Positions 1 to 10,975 are shown, counted from the first letter of the stretch. The stretch is DNA of 64,000 nucleotides from Saccharopolyspora sp. NFXS83 (GCF_026241095.1 NZ_JAPFGB010000001.1:310001-374000), one strand, 5' to 3'. Made by a program: numbers and translations. Notes: a model not told the origin generated them from the letters alone.

Positions 1-1421
1 GCACGGCCCCGGACGCCGGCGCGGTCACCTACGCCGACCTCGAAGCCGCGCCCGCCGTGCTGTGCGTGGCGTTCGAGCCGGAGGAGGAGGCCCCGATCGT
101 GTTCCTGCGGCTGCGCAAGGCGGCGCGCAAGGGACGCACGCAGGTCTTCCACCTGGGGCAGTGGAACTCGCCCGGCGTGGAGAAGACCACGCGGATCATG
201 AGCGACGGCGGACCGGTGCGTACGGGCGCGCTGCTGCCCTGCCCGCCCGGTGGGGAAGCGGCGGCGCTGGCCGAACTCCCGTCCGAAGTAGACGATGCCT
301 TGAGCGCGGGTGGTGCGGTGCTCGCCGTCGGCGAGCGGGCCGCGCAGATCCCCGGCCTGTACTCCGAACTGGTGCGCACCGCCGCCCGCACCGGCGCGCG
401 GATCGCCTGGATCCCGCGCCGCGCGGGCGAACGCGGCGCCGTCGAAGCCGGGGCGCTGCCGACGCTGCTGCCCGGCGGGCGCGGTGTCGGCGACCTCACC
501 GCCTGCGCCGAAGTCGCCCATACCTGGGGCGTGGACGCCGACAGCCTGCCCGGCACTCCGGGCCGGGACACCACCGGCATTCTGCGCGCCGCCGCGCGCG
601 GGGACCTCGGCGGACTGCTCGTCGGCGGCGTCGACCCGGACGACCTGCCCGACCCGGAACTCGCCCGGACGGCCTTGGCGCACGCCGACTTCGTCGTCAG
701 CGTCGAGATGCGGCCCACCGCCGTCACCGAGCACGCCGACGTGGTGCTGCCGATCGCGCCGAGCGTGGAGAAGGCGGGCAGCTACCTGAACTGGGAAGGC
801 CGCCGCCGCGAATTCCGCACCACCATCGAAGGCACCGGCGCGCTGCCGGACTGCCGGGTGCTGGACACGCTCGCCGTGGAGATGGACGCGGACCTGTTCA
901 CCCAGAGCCCTGCCGCGGCCCGTGCCGAACTGGACCGGCTCGGCACCGGTGCCGGCGCGAAGCCCCCGGCGCCGGACGAAGCGGTGCGCCCCGCAGCCCC
1001 GCCGGGACCGGGCCGGGCGCTGCTGGCCACCTGGCGGCAACTGCTCGACGACGCCTCCCTGCAGGTCGAGGAACCGAACCTCGCGGGCACCCGGCGGGAC
1101 GTGATGGCGATGCTCTCGCCCGCCACCGCGCAGCGGCTCGGACTGCGGGAACGCCAGCAGGTCGAGATCCGCGGCGACCGCGGTGCGATCACCGTCGAGG
1201 CGCGGCTCACCGAGATGCCCGACGAAGTGGTCTGGCTGCCCAGCGCCTCCGGCCCCTCGCAGGTGAACCGGGTGCTCGGCGTCGGGCACGGCGCACCCGT
1301 GGCGCTCGCCCCGGCGGTCGCCACCACCAACGGCCACGCGAACGGGCACGCGGGCAACGGGCACAGCGGCAACGGGCACGCCGGGTTCGGATTCGGCGCC
1401 GCGGAAGGGAACCGGTCATGA
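1..1421 (+). CDS. nuoG: NADH-quinone oxidoreductase subunit G, C-terminal part (5' end outside window)
   Basis: The frame is open from base 3, so the start lies upstream of the window. The translated part matches the molybdopterin-oxidoreductase-like C-terminal half of NuoG, the large peripheral-arm subunit of complex I. It contains a conserved stretch around the residues [23 protein letters not shown]. No FeS cysteine motifs lie in this part, as expected for the C-terminal half. The tail is unusual: about 25 residues rich in Gly, Asn and His, made of repeated NGHxGNGH-type units. The stop overlaps the nuoH ATG (ATGA), so the two are probably translationally coupled. The assignment also rests on the unbroken nuoH-N order behind it. 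Confidence 0.93.
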   Translation, partial: TAPDAGAVTYADLEAAPAVLCVAFEPEEEAPIVFLRLRKAARKGRTQVFHLGQWNSPGVEKTTRIMSDGGPVRTGALLPCPPGGEAAALAELPSEVDDALSAGGAVLAVGERAAQIPGLYSELVRTAARTGARIAWIPRRAGERGAVEAGALPTLLPGGRGVGDLTACAEVAHTWGVDADSLPGTPGRDTTGILRAAARGDLGGLLVGGVDPDDLPDPELARTALAHADFVVSVEMRPTAVTEHADVVLPIAPSVEKAGSYLNWEGRRREFRTTIEGTGALPDCRVLDTLAVEMDADLFTQSPAAARAELDRLGTGAGAKPPAPDEAVRPAAPPGPGRALLATWRQLLDDASLQVEEPNLAGTRRDVMAMLSPATAQRLGLRERQQVEIRGDRGAITVEARLTEMPDEVVWLPSASGPSQVNRVLGVGHGAPVALAPAVATTNGHANGHAGNGHSGNGHAGFGFGAAEGNRS

Positions 1422-2713
1422 CCCGCACCGCCGAACTGCTCGCCGACGACCCGATCTGGCTGATCCTGATCAAAGTCGTCGTCATCTTCGCCTTCCTGGT
1501 GCTGATGACGCTGCTGACGATCTGGGCGGAACGCCGGGTCATCGGCCGCATGCAGCACCGCCCCGGCCCGAACCGGGCCGGACCGTTCGGCATCCTGCAG
1601 TCGCTGGCCGATGGGCTGAAGCTCGCGTTCAAAGAGGACATCCGGCCGGTGATGGCCGACAAGTGGGTGTACTTCCTGGCCCCGGTGATCTCCGCGACTC
1701 CCGCGCTGGTGTCGTTCTCGGTGATCCCGATCGGTCCGGAGGTCACGATCTTCGGCGAGCGCACCGCGCTGCAACTCGTGGAGCTGCCGGTCGGCCTGCT
1801 GGTGGTGCTGGCCAGCGCCTCCATCGGCGTGTACGGCATCGTGCTCGCCGGGTGGGCCTCCGGCTCCCCGTACCCACTGCTCGGTTCGCTGCGCTCGGCG
1901 GCGCAGGTGATCTCCTACGAGATCGCGATGGGCCTCTCGTTCGTCGCCGTGATCATGTACGCGGGCACGCTGTCCACCTCGGGCATCGTCGAAGCCCAGG
2001 CGCACGGCTGGTTCGCGCTGCTGCTGCCGTTCAGCTTCCTGGTCTACGTGGTGTCCATGGTCGGCGAGACCAACCGCGCCCCGTTCGACCTGCCGGAAGC
2101 CGAATCGGAACTCGTCGGCGGCTTCCACACCGAGTACTCCTCGCTGAAGTTCGCGCTGTTCTTCCTCGCCGAGTACATCAACATGGTCACCGTCTCGGCC
2201 TTGGCGAGCACGCTGTTCCTCGGCGGCTGGCACGCGCCGTGGCCGCTGAACCTGATCGGCGGCGGGGTGCTCGACACCGGCTGGTGGGGAGTGCTCTGGT
2301 TCCTCGCCAAGACGCTCCTGTTCCTGTTCGTGTTCGTGTGGCTGCGCGGCACGCTGCCGCGACTGCGCTACGACCAGTTCATGAACCTCGGCTGGAAGTT
2401 CCTCGTCCCGCTGAGCCTGGTGTGGATCGTCGCCGTCACCGTGATCCGCGCGCTGCGCAACGAGCAGGTGCTCGGCTCGCCGACGTTCCTGATCATCGGT
2501 GCGGTCCTGATCGCGGTGCTGGTCGCCGCGGCCTTCCTCATCCCGGACCGCAAGCGGCCGGAACCGGACGAGCCCGCGGCGCCGATGGCGGGCAGCGGCT
2601 TCCCGGTCCCGCCACTGGACTTGCAAGTGCCCCCGACCCCACCGCGACGCGCCACCTCGGTGCCGTCGTCCGGGGCCGACGACGCCTCGAAGGAGGGAGC
2701 GGGCAGTGTTTGA
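1418..2713 (+). CDS. nuoH: NADH-quinone oxidoreductase subunit H
   Basis: This 431-residue membrane protein joins the peripheral and membrane arms of complex I and helps form the quinone site. Family hallmarks are visible: [20 protein letters not shown] near residue 40, the loop [20 protein letters not shown] near residue 220, and about eight hydrophobic helices. The ATG at 1418 overlaps the nuoG stop. A longer upstream frame exists but would be antiparallel-free overlap with nuoG and is rejected. The C-terminal 45 residues are Pro-rich and extend past the usual family end. The stop overlaps the GTG start of nuoI by 8 bases. Confidence 0.97.
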   Translation: MTRTAELLADDPIWLILIKVVVIFAFLVLMTLLTIWAERRVIGRMQHRPGPNRAGPFGILQSLADGLKLAFKEDIRPVMADKWVYFLAPVISATPALVSFSVIPIGPEVTIFGERTALQLVELPVGLLVVLASASIGVYGIVLAGWASGSPYPLLGSLRSAAQVISYEIAMGLSFVAVIMYAGTLSTSGIVEAQAHGWFALLLPFSFLVYVVSMVGETNRAPFDLPEAESELVGGFHTEYSSLKFALFFLAEYINMVTVSALASTLFLGGWHAPWPLNLIGGGVLDTGWWGVLWFLAKTLLFLFVFVWLRGTLPRLRYDQFMNLGWKFLVPLSLVWIVAVTVIRALRNEQVLGSPTFLIIGAVLIAVLVAAAFLIPDRKRPEPDEPAAPMAGSGFPVPPLDLQVPPTPPRRATSVPSSGADDASKEGAGSV

Positions 2714-3266
2714 TCCGTTGAAAGGTTTCGGCGTCACCTTCGCGACGATGTTCAAGAAGGTCGTCACCGAGGAGTACCCCGAGGTCAAGAAGGTCACCGC
2801 ACCCCGGTTCCACGGTCGCCACCAGCTCAACCGGCACCCGGACGGGCTGGAGAAGTGCGTGGGCTGCGAGCTGTGCGCCTGGGCCTGCCCCGCGGACGCG
2901 ATCTTCGTCGAGGGCGGGGACAACACCGACGAGGAGCGCTACTCGCCGGGTGAGCGGTTCGGCGCGGACTACCAGATCAACTACCTGCGCTGCATCGGCT
3001 GCGGCCTGTGCATCGAGGCCTGTCCGACGCGCTCGCTGACCATGACCAACGAGTACGAGACCGCGGACGACGACCGCCAGAACCTCATCTACACCAAGGA
3101 GGACCTGCTGGCCCCGCTGCTGCCCGGCATGGAGCAGCCGCCGCACCCGATGCGGCTCGGCGAGGACGAGCAGGACTACTACGTGCGCGGCCCCGAACTG
3201 GCGCGGCAGGCCGGTGTGCCCGAGGGCGAGACCGTGGAGACCGGTCACGAGGAGGCCCGACGGTGA
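2706..3266 (+). CDS. nuoI: NADH-quinone oxidoreductase subunit I (two 4Fe-4S clusters)
   Basis: The 186-residue ferredoxin-like subunit carries electrons through the peripheral arm toward quinone. Two complete 4Fe-4S motifs are visible: [13 protein letters not shown] near residue 50 and [13 protein letters not shown] near residue 97. The GTG start lies inside the end of nuoH, and its stop overlaps the GTG proposed for nuoJ. The acidic C-terminal tail is variable in the family. The assignment is secure from motifs and operon order. Confidence 0.97.
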   Translation: MFDPLKGFGVTFATMFKKVVTEEYPEVKKVTAPRFHGRHQLNRHPDGLEKCVGCELCAWACPADAIFVEGGDNTDEERYSPGERFGADYQINYLRCIGCGLCIEACPTRSLTMTNEYETADDDRQNLIYTKEDLLAPLLPGMEQPPHPMRLGEDEQDYYVRGPELARQAGVPEGETVETGHEEARR

Positions 3267-4234
3267 TGCTCGCGGCAACGGCGGTCCTCGCCCAGGAGCA
3301 GGCCGCGAACGTGGTCGGCGCCGGGGAGGCCGCGGCGTTCTGGATCCTCGGTCCGCTCTCGCTGGTCGGGGCGCTCGGCATGGTCTTCGCCCGCAACGCG
3401 GTGCACTCGGCGCTGTGGCTGGTGCTGACGATGCTCAGCCTCGGCGTGCTGTACATGGCGCAGAGCGCGCCGTTCCTCGGCTTCACCCAGATCATCGTCT
3501 ACACCGGCGCGATCATGATGCTGTTCCTGTTCGTGCTGATGATGGTCGGGCGGGACTCCTCGGACTCGGTGGTGGAGGTGCTGCGCGGGCAGCGCCTCTG
3601 GGCGGCCGTCGCGGGCGTGGCGTTCGCGCTGCTGCTGGTGACCGGGCTGGCCCGCGCGCTCACGAACGTGCCGGTGGCCGCGCCGCTGGACCCGTGGTCG
3701 GCCCGCGGTGGCGGTGCCGGCGGGCTCGGTGCGCTGATCTTCACCGACTACCTGTTCCCGTTCGAGCTGACTTCCGCGCTGCTGATCACCGCGGCGGTCG
3801 GCGCGATGGTGCTCGCCTACGGCGGCAAGGGCCGCGCCGCGCGGGTCAGCCAGAAGGAACGCGTCGAAGCGCGGCTGCGCGGCGACCGGTCCTCGCCGCT
3901 GCCCGGCCCCGGCGTGTACGCGACGGCGAACTCGGTGGCCACCCCGGCGCTGCTGCCGGACGGTTCGGTGGCCCCCGAATCGCTCTCCGAGATCTTGGAC
4001 AACCTGCCCGCCGAGCGGCTCGCCGCGGAACGCGAAGCCGTCGCGGGCAAGGGCACCGGCCCGGATCCGCACGCGCTGACCGGGCGTTCCGGCGGACCCG
4101 CCGACCCGGGAGAACCGGAGGTCGACGCGGAGACCGCCGACACCCCGCCCGAAGCGCGGCACACCAACGGTGAGAACGGCACGAACGGCCTGTCCGGCTC
4201 CGGGCACGCGTCCCCCGAGGAGGTCCGGCAGTGA
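3263..4234 (+). CDS. nuoJ: NADH-quinone oxidoreductase subunit J
   Basis: This is a membrane-arm subunit with about five transmembrane helices in the first 190 residues, including the family stretch [20 protein letters not shown]. The protein is about 323 residues. The last 130 are a polar, Gly/Pro/Asn-rich and probably disordered extension, longer than the compact NuoJ of enterobacteria but common in actinobacteria. The GTG at 3263 is preferred over the ATG at 3266 because it overlaps the nuoI stop (GTGA) and sits 7 bases after AGGAGG. Choosing the ATG changes the protein by one residue. Confidence 0.95.
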   Translation: MMLAATAVLAQEQAANVVGAGEAAAFWILGPLSLVGALGMVFARNAVHSALWLVLTMLSLGVLYMAQSAPFLGFTQIIVYTGAIMMLFLFVLMMVGRDSSDSVVEVLRGQRLWAAVAGVAFALLLVTGLARALTNVPVAAPLDPWSARGGGAGGLGALIFTDYLFPFELTSALLITAAVGAMVLAYGGKGRAARVSQKERVEARLRGDRSSPLPGPGVYATANSVATPALLPDGSVAPESLSEILDNLPAERLAAEREAVAGKGTGPDPHALTGRSGGPADPGEPEVDAETADTPPEARHTNGENGTNGLSGSGHASPEEVRQ

Positions 4235-4530
4235 CCCCGACCTACTACCTGCTGCTGTCCGCGCTGCTGTTCAGCATCGGCGCAGTCGGCGTGCTGGTGC
4301 GGCGCAACGCCATCGTCGTGTTCATGTGCATCGAGCTGATGCTCAACGCGGTGAACCTGACGCTGGTCACCTTCGCCCGCATCGAAGGCTCCGTGCACGG
4401 GCAGGTGATGGCGTTCTTCGTGATGGTGGTCGCCGCCGCCGAGGTCGTGGTCGGCCTGGCGATCATCATGTCGATCTTCCGCACCCGCCGCTCGGCCTCG
4501 GTCGACGACGCCAACCTCCTCAAGTACTAG
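4231..4530 (+). CDS. nuoK: NADH-quinone oxidoreductase subunit K
   Basis: The 99-residue, three-helix membrane subunit has the length typical of the family. It carries the conserved glutamate in helix 2 ([16 protein letters not shown]) and a second acidic residue in helix 3 ([11 protein letters not shown]), both part of the proton path. The GTG start overlaps the nuoJ stop by 4 bases. About 100 bases without a recognisable gene separate it from nuoL. Confidence 0.97.
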   Translation: MTPTYYLLLSALLFSIGAVGVLVRRNAIVVFMCIELMLNAVNLTLVTFARIEGSVHGQVMAFFVMVVAAAEVVVGLAIIMSIFRTRRSASVDDANLLKY

Positions 4531-4634
4531 GAGCCCGCCGTGTTCGCCTCCGCGGCTGGTCCGCCGCGCACCGGCCGCGGGCCCCACCTGCACACCCGAC
4601 CCCAAGTTCGCACTCACAGTAGGGAGAGCCTGGC

Positions 4635-6629
4635 GTGACGACGACGTTTTCGGCCAGCGGTCCCGATCTCCTCGCGGTGCAGGCCGCGCAAGGCGCCGTC
4701 CAGGGCAACGCCTGGCTGCTCGTCGCGCTGCCCCTGCTCGGCGCGACCGTGCTGCTGCTCGCGGGGCGCCGCGCCAACGGGTGGGGGCACCTCCTCGGCA
4801 GCGCCACGGTGATCGCCGCGTTCGCCTACGGGGTCGCGCTGTTCACCAGCATCGCCCGCGACGCGGAGCCGGTGCGCGAACTGCACGTGTTCTCGTGGAT
4901 CCCGGTCAACGCGCTGCAAGTGGACTTCGGGCTCCGGCTCGACCCGCTGTCGATGGTGTTCGTGCTGCTGATCACCGGGGTGGGCGCGCTGATCCACCTC
5001 TACTCGATCGGCTACATGGCCCACGACCAGCAGGGCCGCACCGGGCGGGACAACACCGAGCGGCGCCGGTTCTTCGGCTACCTGAACCTGTTCGTCGCCG
5101 CGATGCTGGTGCTGGTGCTGGGCAACAGCTTCGTGACGCTCTACCTCGGCTGGGAGGGCGTCGGCCTGGCGTCCTACCTGCTGATCGGCTTCTGGCAACA
5201 CCGGCCCTCGGCGGCAGCGGCGGCCACGAAGGCGTTCGTGATGAACCGCGTCGGCGACGTCGGGCTCGCGCTGGCGATCTTCCTGCTGTTCGCGAAGCTC
5301 GGCACCACGCAGTACACCGAGGTCTTCGCCCGCGCCGGTGAGCTCTCGCCCGGCGTGCTGCTGGCGATCACGCTGTTGCTGCTGCTCGGCGCCTGCGGCA
5401 AGTCCGGCCAGGTGCCGCTGCAGGCCTGGCTGCCGGACGCGATGGAAGGCCCCACCCCGGTGTCCGCGCTGATCCACGCGGCCACCATGGTCACCGCCGG
5501 GGTGTACCTGATCGCGCGGTCCAACCCGCTCTACACGCTGTCCCCGGACGGCAGGCTCGTGGTCACCATCATCGGCGCGGTCACGCTGCTGGTCGGGTGC
5601 GTCATCGGCTGCGCCTACGACGACATCAAGAAGGTGCTGGCGTACTCCACGGTCAGCCAGATCGGCTACATGATCCTCGCCGTCGGCCTCGGTCCGGCCG
5701 GGTACGCGCTCGGCATCATGCACCTGCTCACCCACGGGTTCTTCAAGGCCGGGTTGTTCCTCGGCGCCGGTTCGGTGATGCACGCGATGCGCGACGAGGT
5801 GAACATGCGCAAGTTCGGCGGGCTCGCGAAGTACCTGCCGATCACCTTCGCCACCTTCGCGCTCGGCTACCTGGCGCTGATCGGATTCCCGTTCCTGTCC
5901 GGCTACTACTCGAAGGACGCGATCATCGAGGCCGCGTTCGGCCAGGAAGGCTGGCGCGGCTGGGTGTTCGGCGGCGCCGCGCTGCTGGGCGCCGCGCTGA
6001 CCGCGTTCTACATGACGCGCCTGGTGCTGATGACCTTCTTCGGCGAGAAGCGCTGGGAGAAGCTCAAGTCCGAGGACGGCCACGACTTCCACCCGCACGA
6101 ATCCCCGGCGATCATGACCGGGCCGATGATCGTGCTGGCCATCGGTTCGGTGGGCGCGGGCATGTTCCTCGCCTCCGGCGACCGGCTGGTCACCTTCCTC
6201 GCGCCTGCGCTCGGCGAGCTGCAGGAATCGCACGGGGGAGCGCTGCCGCACTCGGTGATCCCGGTGCTGACCGTCGCGCTCTCCGCGCTCGGCGCACTGG
6301 CCGCGTGGCTGCTCGTCGGCCGCAAACCGGTGCCGGTGACCCGGCCGGAGAAGGTGTCGCCGGTGGTGCGGGCCGCCCGCGCCGACCTCGGCGGCAACGC
6401 GCTCAACGACGCCGTCGTCGTGAAGCCCACCGCCGGTCTCACCCGTGGCCTGGTCACCTTCGACCGCAAGGCCGTGGACGGCGCCATCACCGGGCTCGCC
6501 GCCGTGCTGCAGGGTGCCTCCGGATGGGGACGGCGCAGGCAGAACGGGTTCGTGCGCTCCTACGCGCTGTCCATGCTCTGCGGCGGCGTGCTCCTGATCG
6601 GGGCGCTGATGGTGGTGGGCACGCCATGA
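4635..6629 (+). CDS. nuoL: NADH-quinone oxidoreductase subunit L
   Basis: The 664-residue antiporter-like proton-pumping subunit forms the distal end of the membrane arm. It has the family region [10 protein letters not shown]...[13 protein letters not shown], the conserved Lys/Glu-bearing helices ([19 protein letters not shown]) and [23 protein letters not shown]. Start is GTG, with GGGAGAG upstream. Some 104 bases upstream hold no gene. Its stop TGA overlaps the ATG of a 37-codon frame that leads into nuoM. Confidence 0.97.
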   Translation: MTTTFSASGPDLLAVQAAQGAVQGNAWLLVALPLLGATVLLLAGRRANGWGHLLGSATVIAAFAYGVALFTSIARDAEPVRELHVFSWIPVNALQVDFGLRLDPLSMVFVLLITGVGALIHLYSIGYMAHDQQGRTGRDNTERRRFFGYLNLFVAAMLVLVLGNSFVTLYLGWEGVGLASYLLIGFWQHRPSAAAAATKAFVMNRVGDVGLALAIFLLFAKLGTTQYTEVFARAGELSPGVLLAITLLLLLGACGKSGQVPLQAWLPDAMEGPTPVSALIHAATMVTAGVYLIARSNPLYTLSPDGRLVVTIIGAVTLLVGCVIGCAYDDIKKVLAYSTVSQIGYMILAVGLGPAGYALGIMHLLTHGFFKAGLFLGAGSVMHAMRDEVNMRKFGGLAKYLPITFATFALGYLALIGFPFLSGYYSKDAIIEAAFGQEGWRGWVFGGAALLGAALTAFYMTRLVLMTFFGEKRWEKLKSEDGHDFHPHESPAIMTGPMIVLAIGSVGAGMFLASGDRLVTFLAPALGELQESHGGALPHSVIPVLTVALSALGALAAWLLVGRKPVPVTRPEKVSPVVRAARADLGGNALNDAVVVKPTAGLTRGLVTFDRKAVDGAITGLAAVLQGASGWGRRRQNGFVRSYALSMLCGGVLLIGALMVVGTP

Positions 6630-6739
6630 GCGACCGCGACCCCCGGCCGCCGCGCGCGGCCACGCCGAAACCCGCCGGCCCCGAGGTCAGGGCCGCGCAA
6701 TCTCTCGCGCACTGCCGTGTGGAAGAGGAGATCCGATGA
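6626..6739 (+). CDS. Possible 37-residue coupling peptide between nuoL and nuoM
   Basis: This frame begins with an ATG overlapping the nuoL stop (ATGA) and ends with a TGA overlapping the nuoM ATG (ATGA). It fills the gap exactly. The product is basic, Pro/Ala/Arg-rich and has no recognisable domain. No homologue is known to me. The double overlap suggests ribosomes could pass from nuoL to nuoM by reinitiation. It could equally be a chance frame in GC-rich spacer, and AAGAGGAG just before nuoM could serve as an independent ribosome site. Confidence 0.35.
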   Translation: MSDRDPRPPRAATPKPAGPEVRAAQSLAHCRVEEEIR

Positions 6740-8313
6740 CCCTGCTCCTCGCGCTCATCCTGCTGCCGCTGGCCGGAGCGGTCGCGGTCGGGCTGCTGCG
6801 CCGCAACGCCCCCGCGGCGAAGTGGACGGCGCTCGCGGTGTCCCTGGCGGAGTTCGCCCTCGCGATCGCCGCCTGGGCCGCCTACGACCCGGCCGGCCCG
6901 CGGCTGCAACTGGCGAGCTCGTTCGAATGGATCCCCGCGTTCGACATCCGGGTGTCGTTCGCCGTGGACGGCATCGCGCTCGTCATGGTCGCCGTGATCG
7001 CGCTGCTGATGCCGCTGGTGCTGGGCTTCAGCTGGGGCGAGCGGCTGCCGGAGGGCCGCAGCCACGGCGGGTTCTTCGCGCTGCTGCTGGTGGAGCAGGC
7101 GCTGACGGTCGCGGTGTTCGCCGCGACCGACGTGTTCCTGTTCTACGTGCTGTTCGAGATCATGCTGATCCCGATGTACTTCCTCATCGGCGGTTACGGC
7201 GGTGAGCGCGGCAAGTACGCGGCGGTGAAGTTCTTCCTGTACTCGTTCCTCGGCGGCCTGATCATGCTGGCCTCCGCGATCGCCGCGTACGCCTACGCGG
7301 CGAAGACCACCGGCCAGGGCACCTTCGACTGGGCGACGCTGGTGCCGATCCTCGCGGACGCGCCGATCTCCGTGCAGGTGTGGATCTTCCTGGGCTTCTT
7401 CACGGCGTTCGCGATCAAGGCGCCGCTGGTGCCGCTGCACACCTGGCTGCCGGACGCCGCCGAGCAGGCCCCCATCGGGGTCGCGGTGATCGTCGTCGGC
7501 GTGCTCGACAAGGTCGGCACCTTCGGATTCCTGCGCTACAGCCTGCCGCTGACCCCGGACGCCTCCCAGCTGCTCGCGCCGCTGGTGCTGGTGCTCGCGG
7601 TGCTCGGCGTGCTCTACGGCTCGCTGCAGGCGTTCGGGCAGACCGACCTGAAGCGCTTCATCGCCTACGTGTCCATCGCGCACTTCGGGTTCATCGCGCT
7701 CGGGATCTTCGCCTACACCTCGCAGGCGCAGGTCGGCGCGGTGTCCTACATGCTCAACCACAGCCTCGCGACCGGGCTGCTGATCCTGGTCATCGGCATG
7801 ATCATCGCCCGTGGAGGGTCCACCCGGATCGCCGACTACGGCGGCATGGCGAAGATCACCCCGTTGCTGGCGGGCACCCTGCTCATCGCCGGTCTCAGCA
7901 CCCTGTCGCTGCCCGGCACCAACTCGTTCATCAGCGAGTTCCTGGTGCTGATGGGCGCTTTCCCGACGCAGCCGGTGTACACCGTGCTCGCCACGATCGG
8001 CATGGTCCTCGCCGCCGTGTACGTGCTGCGGCTCTACCAGCGGATCATGCAGGGCCCGGTGCGCGGCGACGCGCTCGTCGGCACCGCGGGCGGCCCCGGC
8101 GCGGTCACCGACCCGAACCGGCCCGGCGCGCACCGCGCCCGCGTGCTGGACCTGCAGCCGCGGGAGATCGCCGTGCTGACTCCGCTGATCGTGCTGGTGC
8201 TCGCCCTCGGCGTGTACCCGAAGCCGGTGCTGGACGTGATCACCCCGTCGGTCGGGGCGACCATGAGCGAGGTCGGCGTCACCGACCCCGTGACCTCGCA
8301 AGGAGGGAACTGA
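6736..8313 (+). CDS. nuoM: NADH-quinone oxidoreductase subunit M
   Basis: The 525-residue antiporter-like proton-pumping subunit is recognised by FYVLFEIMLIPMYFLIGGYGG (with the conserved helix glutamate), VPLHTWLPDAAEQAPIGVAVIVVGVLDKVG and SIAHFGFIALGIF. It is close to the usual 14-helix length. ATG at 6736 follows AAGAGGAGATCCG. Its stop is 3 bases before the nuoN GTG, with AAGGAGGG between them as ribosome site. Confidence 0.97.
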   Translation: MTLLLALILLPLAGAVAVGLLRRNAPAAKWTALAVSLAEFALAIAAWAAYDPAGPRLQLASSFEWIPAFDIRVSFAVDGIALVMVAVIALLMPLVLGFSWGERLPEGRSHGGFFALLLVEQALTVAVFAATDVFLFYVLFEIMLIPMYFLIGGYGGERGKYAAVKFFLYSFLGGLIMLASAIAAYAYAAKTTGQGTFDWATLVPILADAPISVQVWIFLGFFTAFAIKAPLVPLHTWLPDAAEQAPIGVAVIVVGVLDKVGTFGFLRYSLPLTPDASQLLAPLVLVLAVLGVLYGSLQAFGQTDLKRFIAYVSIAHFGFIALGIFAYTSQAQVGAVSYMLNHSLATGLLILVIGMIIARGGSTRIADYGGMAKITPLLAGTLLIAGLSTLSLPGTNSFISEFLVLMGAFPTQPVYTVLATIGMVLAAVYVLRLYQRIMQGPVRGDALVGTAGGPGAVTDPNRPGAHRARVLDLQPREIAVLTPLIVLVLALGVYPKPVLDVITPSVGATMSEVGVTDPVTSQGGN

Positions 8314-8316
8314 ACA

Positions 8317-9894
8317 GTGGGTGCCACTCAGGTCGCGGTCCACGCGCAACAGCAGATTCCGATCCCGCCGATCGACTACGCGGCGATCACGCCGGTGCTG
8401 GTCGTGCTCGGCGCCGCCTGCGTCGGCGTGCTCGTCGAGGCCTTCGTGCCCCGGCGGTCGCGCTGGGCCACCCAGGTCGCGCTGAGCCTGATCGCGCTGG
8501 TCGGCGCCGGGATCGCGCTCGGCCTGCACGCGCGGGCCGGCGGCACCGGCGTCACCACCCTGTCCGACTCGCTGGCGGTGGACGGCCCCACGCTGTTCCT
8601 GTGGGCGACGCTGCTCGGACTCGGCGTGGCGGCGATCCTGCTCATCGCGGACCGCTCCGTGGAACCGGGCGGCGCGTTCGTCGCCGAGACCGCCGCGGAA
8701 GTCGAGCAGGACTCCGGACGGGGGCGCGGCTCCACCGGCGCGGTGGCCGGGATGCGCACCGAGATCTTCCCGCTCGCGCTGTTCTCCCTCGCCGGGATGA
8801 TGGTGTTCTGCGCCGCCAACGACCTGCTCACGATGTTCATCGCGCTGGAAGTGCTGAGCCTGCCGCTGTACCTGATGTGCGGGCTGGCGAAGCGCCGCAG
8901 GCTGCTCTCGCAGGAAGCGGCGGTCAAGTACTTCCTGCTCGGGGCGTTCGCCTCCGCGTTCTTCCTGTACGGCCTGGCGCTGCTCTACGGCTACGCCGGT
9001 TCGGTGCGGCTCGCCGCGATCGCCGAGGCCACCGCGGGCAGCGACCGCTCGGACACGCTGCTCTACGCCGGGATCGGACTGCTGGTGGTGGGCCTGCTGT
9101 TCAAGGCCTCCGTCGGCCCGTTCCACACCTGGACGCCGGACGTCTACCAGGGCGCGCCGACCGCGGTCACCGGGTTCATGGCGGCCTGCACGAAGGTCGC
9201 CGCGTTCGGCGCGATCCTGCGCGTCCTGCAGGTCGCGCTGCACGGCTCCAGCTGGGAGTGGCGCGGCGTGATGTGGGCGGTGGCCATCGTGTCGATGGTG
9301 ATCGGCGTCGTCCTCGGGCTGACGCAGAGCGACATCAAGCGCATGATCGCCTACTCGTCGGTGGCGCACGCCGGGTTCCTGCTCATCGGGTCCATCGCGC
9401 TCACCGAGCGCGGTCTTTCGGGCACGATGTTCTACCTGTTGGCCTACGGCTTCACCACGGTCGCTGTGTTCGGTGTGATCAGTCTCGTGCGCACCTCGGA
9501 GGGTGAGGCTACTCACCTTTCGGACTGGGCCGGGCTGGCGAAGCGGTCCCCGCTGCTCGCGGCGGTGTTCACCTTCCTCATGTTCGCGCTCGCCGGAATC
9601 CCGCTGACTAGCGGTTTCATCGGGAAGTTCGTGGTCTTCGAAGCGGCGCTGTCCGACGGGATGGCCCCGCTGGTCGTGGTGGCCCTGGTGGCCAGTGCGG
9701 TTGCGGCTTTCTTCTACCTTCGTGTCATCGTGCTGATGTACTTCAGCGAGCCCGCCGCGGACGGCCCCACCGTCAGCGTGCCGGGCGCGTTCACGACGGC
9801 GGCGATCACGTTGGGTGTGGTAGTCACGCTGTTGCTGGGCGTGCTGCCCACGGTGGCCCTGGACTGGGCCGGTGTGGGTGGTTTCGTGTCGTAG
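8317..9894 (+). CDS. nuoN: NADH-quinone oxidoreductase subunit N
   Basis: The 525-residue third antiporter-like subunit of complex I is recognised by LLTMFIALEVLSLPLYLMCG, FKASVGPFHTWTPDVYQGAPTAVTGF and KRMIAYSSVAHAGFLLIG. It starts with GTG and has a polar loop of about 40 residues near residue 120, seen in actinobacterial NuoN. It ends the nuo operon. The downstream polyprenyl synthase starts about 50 bases later without an obvious terminator and may be co-transcribed. Confidence 0.97.
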   Translation: MGATQVAVHAQQQIPIPPIDYAAITPVLVVLGAACVGVLVEAFVPRRSRWATQVALSLIALVGAGIALGLHARAGGTGVTTLSDSLAVDGPTLFLWATLLGLGVAAILLIADRSVEPGGAFVAETAAEVEQDSGRGRGSTGAVAGMRTEIFPLALFSLAGMMVFCAANDLLTMFIALEVLSLPLYLMCGLAKRRRLLSQEAAVKYFLLGAFASAFFLYGLALLYGYAGSVRLAAIAEATAGSDRSDTLLYAGIGLLVVGLLFKASVGPFHTWTPDVYQGAPTAVTGFMAACTKVAAFGAILRVLQVALHGSSWEWRGVMWAVAIVSMVIGVVLGLTQSDIKRMIAYSSVAHAGFLLIGSIALTERGLSGTMFYLLAYGFTTVAVFGVISLVRTSEGEATHLSDWAGLAKRSPLLAAVFTFLMFALAGIPLTSGFIGKFVVFEAALSDGMAPLVVVALVASAVAAFFYLRVIVLMYFSEPAADGPTVSVPGAFTTAAITLGVVVTLLLGVLPTVALDWAGVGGFVS

Positions 9895-9943
9895 AGTGCC
9901 CGCCCGTAGGGCGATTCCGTGGGGGAGCGAAGGCGACGGTGAC

Positions 9944-10975
9944 GTGAGCAGCCCATCTGGTGAACCGGTCAGGAACGTGGCTGGCAGTACTGCTGCGAGC
10001 GGGTTCGACATCGACGACCCGGCGCTGGCCGAATCGATCTCCGCGGGGATGGCCAGGGTCGAAGAACTGCTCCACGATTCGGTGCGCAGCGAGTTCGACT
10101 TCGCCACCCGCACCTCGCTGCACTTGGTGGACGCCGGCGGCAAGCGGTTCCGGCCGCTGTTCGCGCTGCTGGCGGCGCACTTCGCGGACCCGTCCCCGGA
10201 CGAGGTGATCACCTCGGCGGCGGTCGTGGAGATGGTGCACCTCGCGACGCTGTACCACGACGACGTGATGGACGAGGCCACGATGCGCCGCGGCGCGACC
10301 AGCGCCAACATGCGCTGGGACAACTCGGTGGCCATCCTCACCGGCGACTTCCTGATGGCGCACGCCTCCCGGCTGGTCGCCGACCTCGGTGCCGACGCGG
10401 TGCGCCGGATGGCGACCACGTTCGAGGCGCTGGTCACCGGTCAGCTGCGCGAGACGATCGGCGTCGGCGACGGCCAGGACCCGGAGGAGCACTACCTCCA
10501 GGTGATCTACGAGAAGACCGGTTCGCTGATCGCGACCGCCGGTCGGTTCGGCGCCAACGCGGCGGGTGCGACGCCCGAGCAGGTGGCGGCGCTGGAGAGC
10601 TTCGGCAAGAGCATCGGCATCGCGTTCCAGATCTCCGACGACGTGATCGACATCGCCTCGGCCGCGACGGACTCCGGCAAGACGCCCGGCACCGACCTGC
10701 GGGAGGGCGTGCTGACCCTGCCGATGATCTACGCGCGGGACGCGTCGGACACCGATCCGCGACTGCTCGAACTGCTGGGGCAGCCGCTGAGCTCGGACGA
10801 CGACGTGTCGGAGGCGTTGAAGCTGCTGCGCGAATCCAGCGGTCTGCGGCGGGCTCGCGCCAAGCTCGACGAGTACGCGCAGGACTCGCGAGCGGTCCTC
10901 GCGGAGCTCCCGGCTTGCTCCGCGCGGGACGCGTTGGAGGCTCTGGTTCACTACGTGGTGGCCCGGACCCGCTGA
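9944..10975 (+). CDS. Long-chain all-trans polyprenyl diphosphate synthase (menaquinone side chain)
   Basis: This 343-residue E-type prenyltransferase condenses isopentenyl diphosphate with an allylic primer. Both Asp-rich motifs are intact: DDVMD near residue 106 and DDVID near residue 232. KRFRPL near residue 66 is also present. Five residues before the first motif there is Ala (LATLYHDD), a small residue that in this family permits long chains. A menaquinone side chain fits its place behind the complex I operon. GTG at 9944 is chosen because homology-like sequence begins just after it, although in-frame starts further upstream exist. The exact chain length cannot be read. Confidence 0.9.
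   Translation: MSSPSGEPVRNVAGSTAASGFDIDDPALAESISAGMARVEELLHDSVRSEFDFATRTSLHLVDAGGKRFRPLFALLAAHFADPSPDEVITSAAVVEMVHLATLYHDDVMDEATMRRGATSANMRWDNSVAILTGDFLMAHASRLVADLGADAVRRMATTFEALVTGQLRETIGVGDGQDPEEHYLQVIYEKTGSLIATAGRFGANAAGATPEQVAALESFGKSIGIAFQISDDVIDIASAATDSGKTPGTDLREGVLTLPMIYARDASDTDPRLLELLGQPLSSDDDVSEALKLLRESSGLRRARAKLDEYAQDSRAVLAELPACSARDALEALVHYVVARTR

Noticed and set aside
6487-10437. A 1316-codon open frame on the minus strand opposite nuoL-nuoN
   Set aside because: It is antisense to three well-conserved genes and its product is an Arg/His/Gln/Gly-rich stretch without domains, typical of mirror frames in GC-rich DNA.
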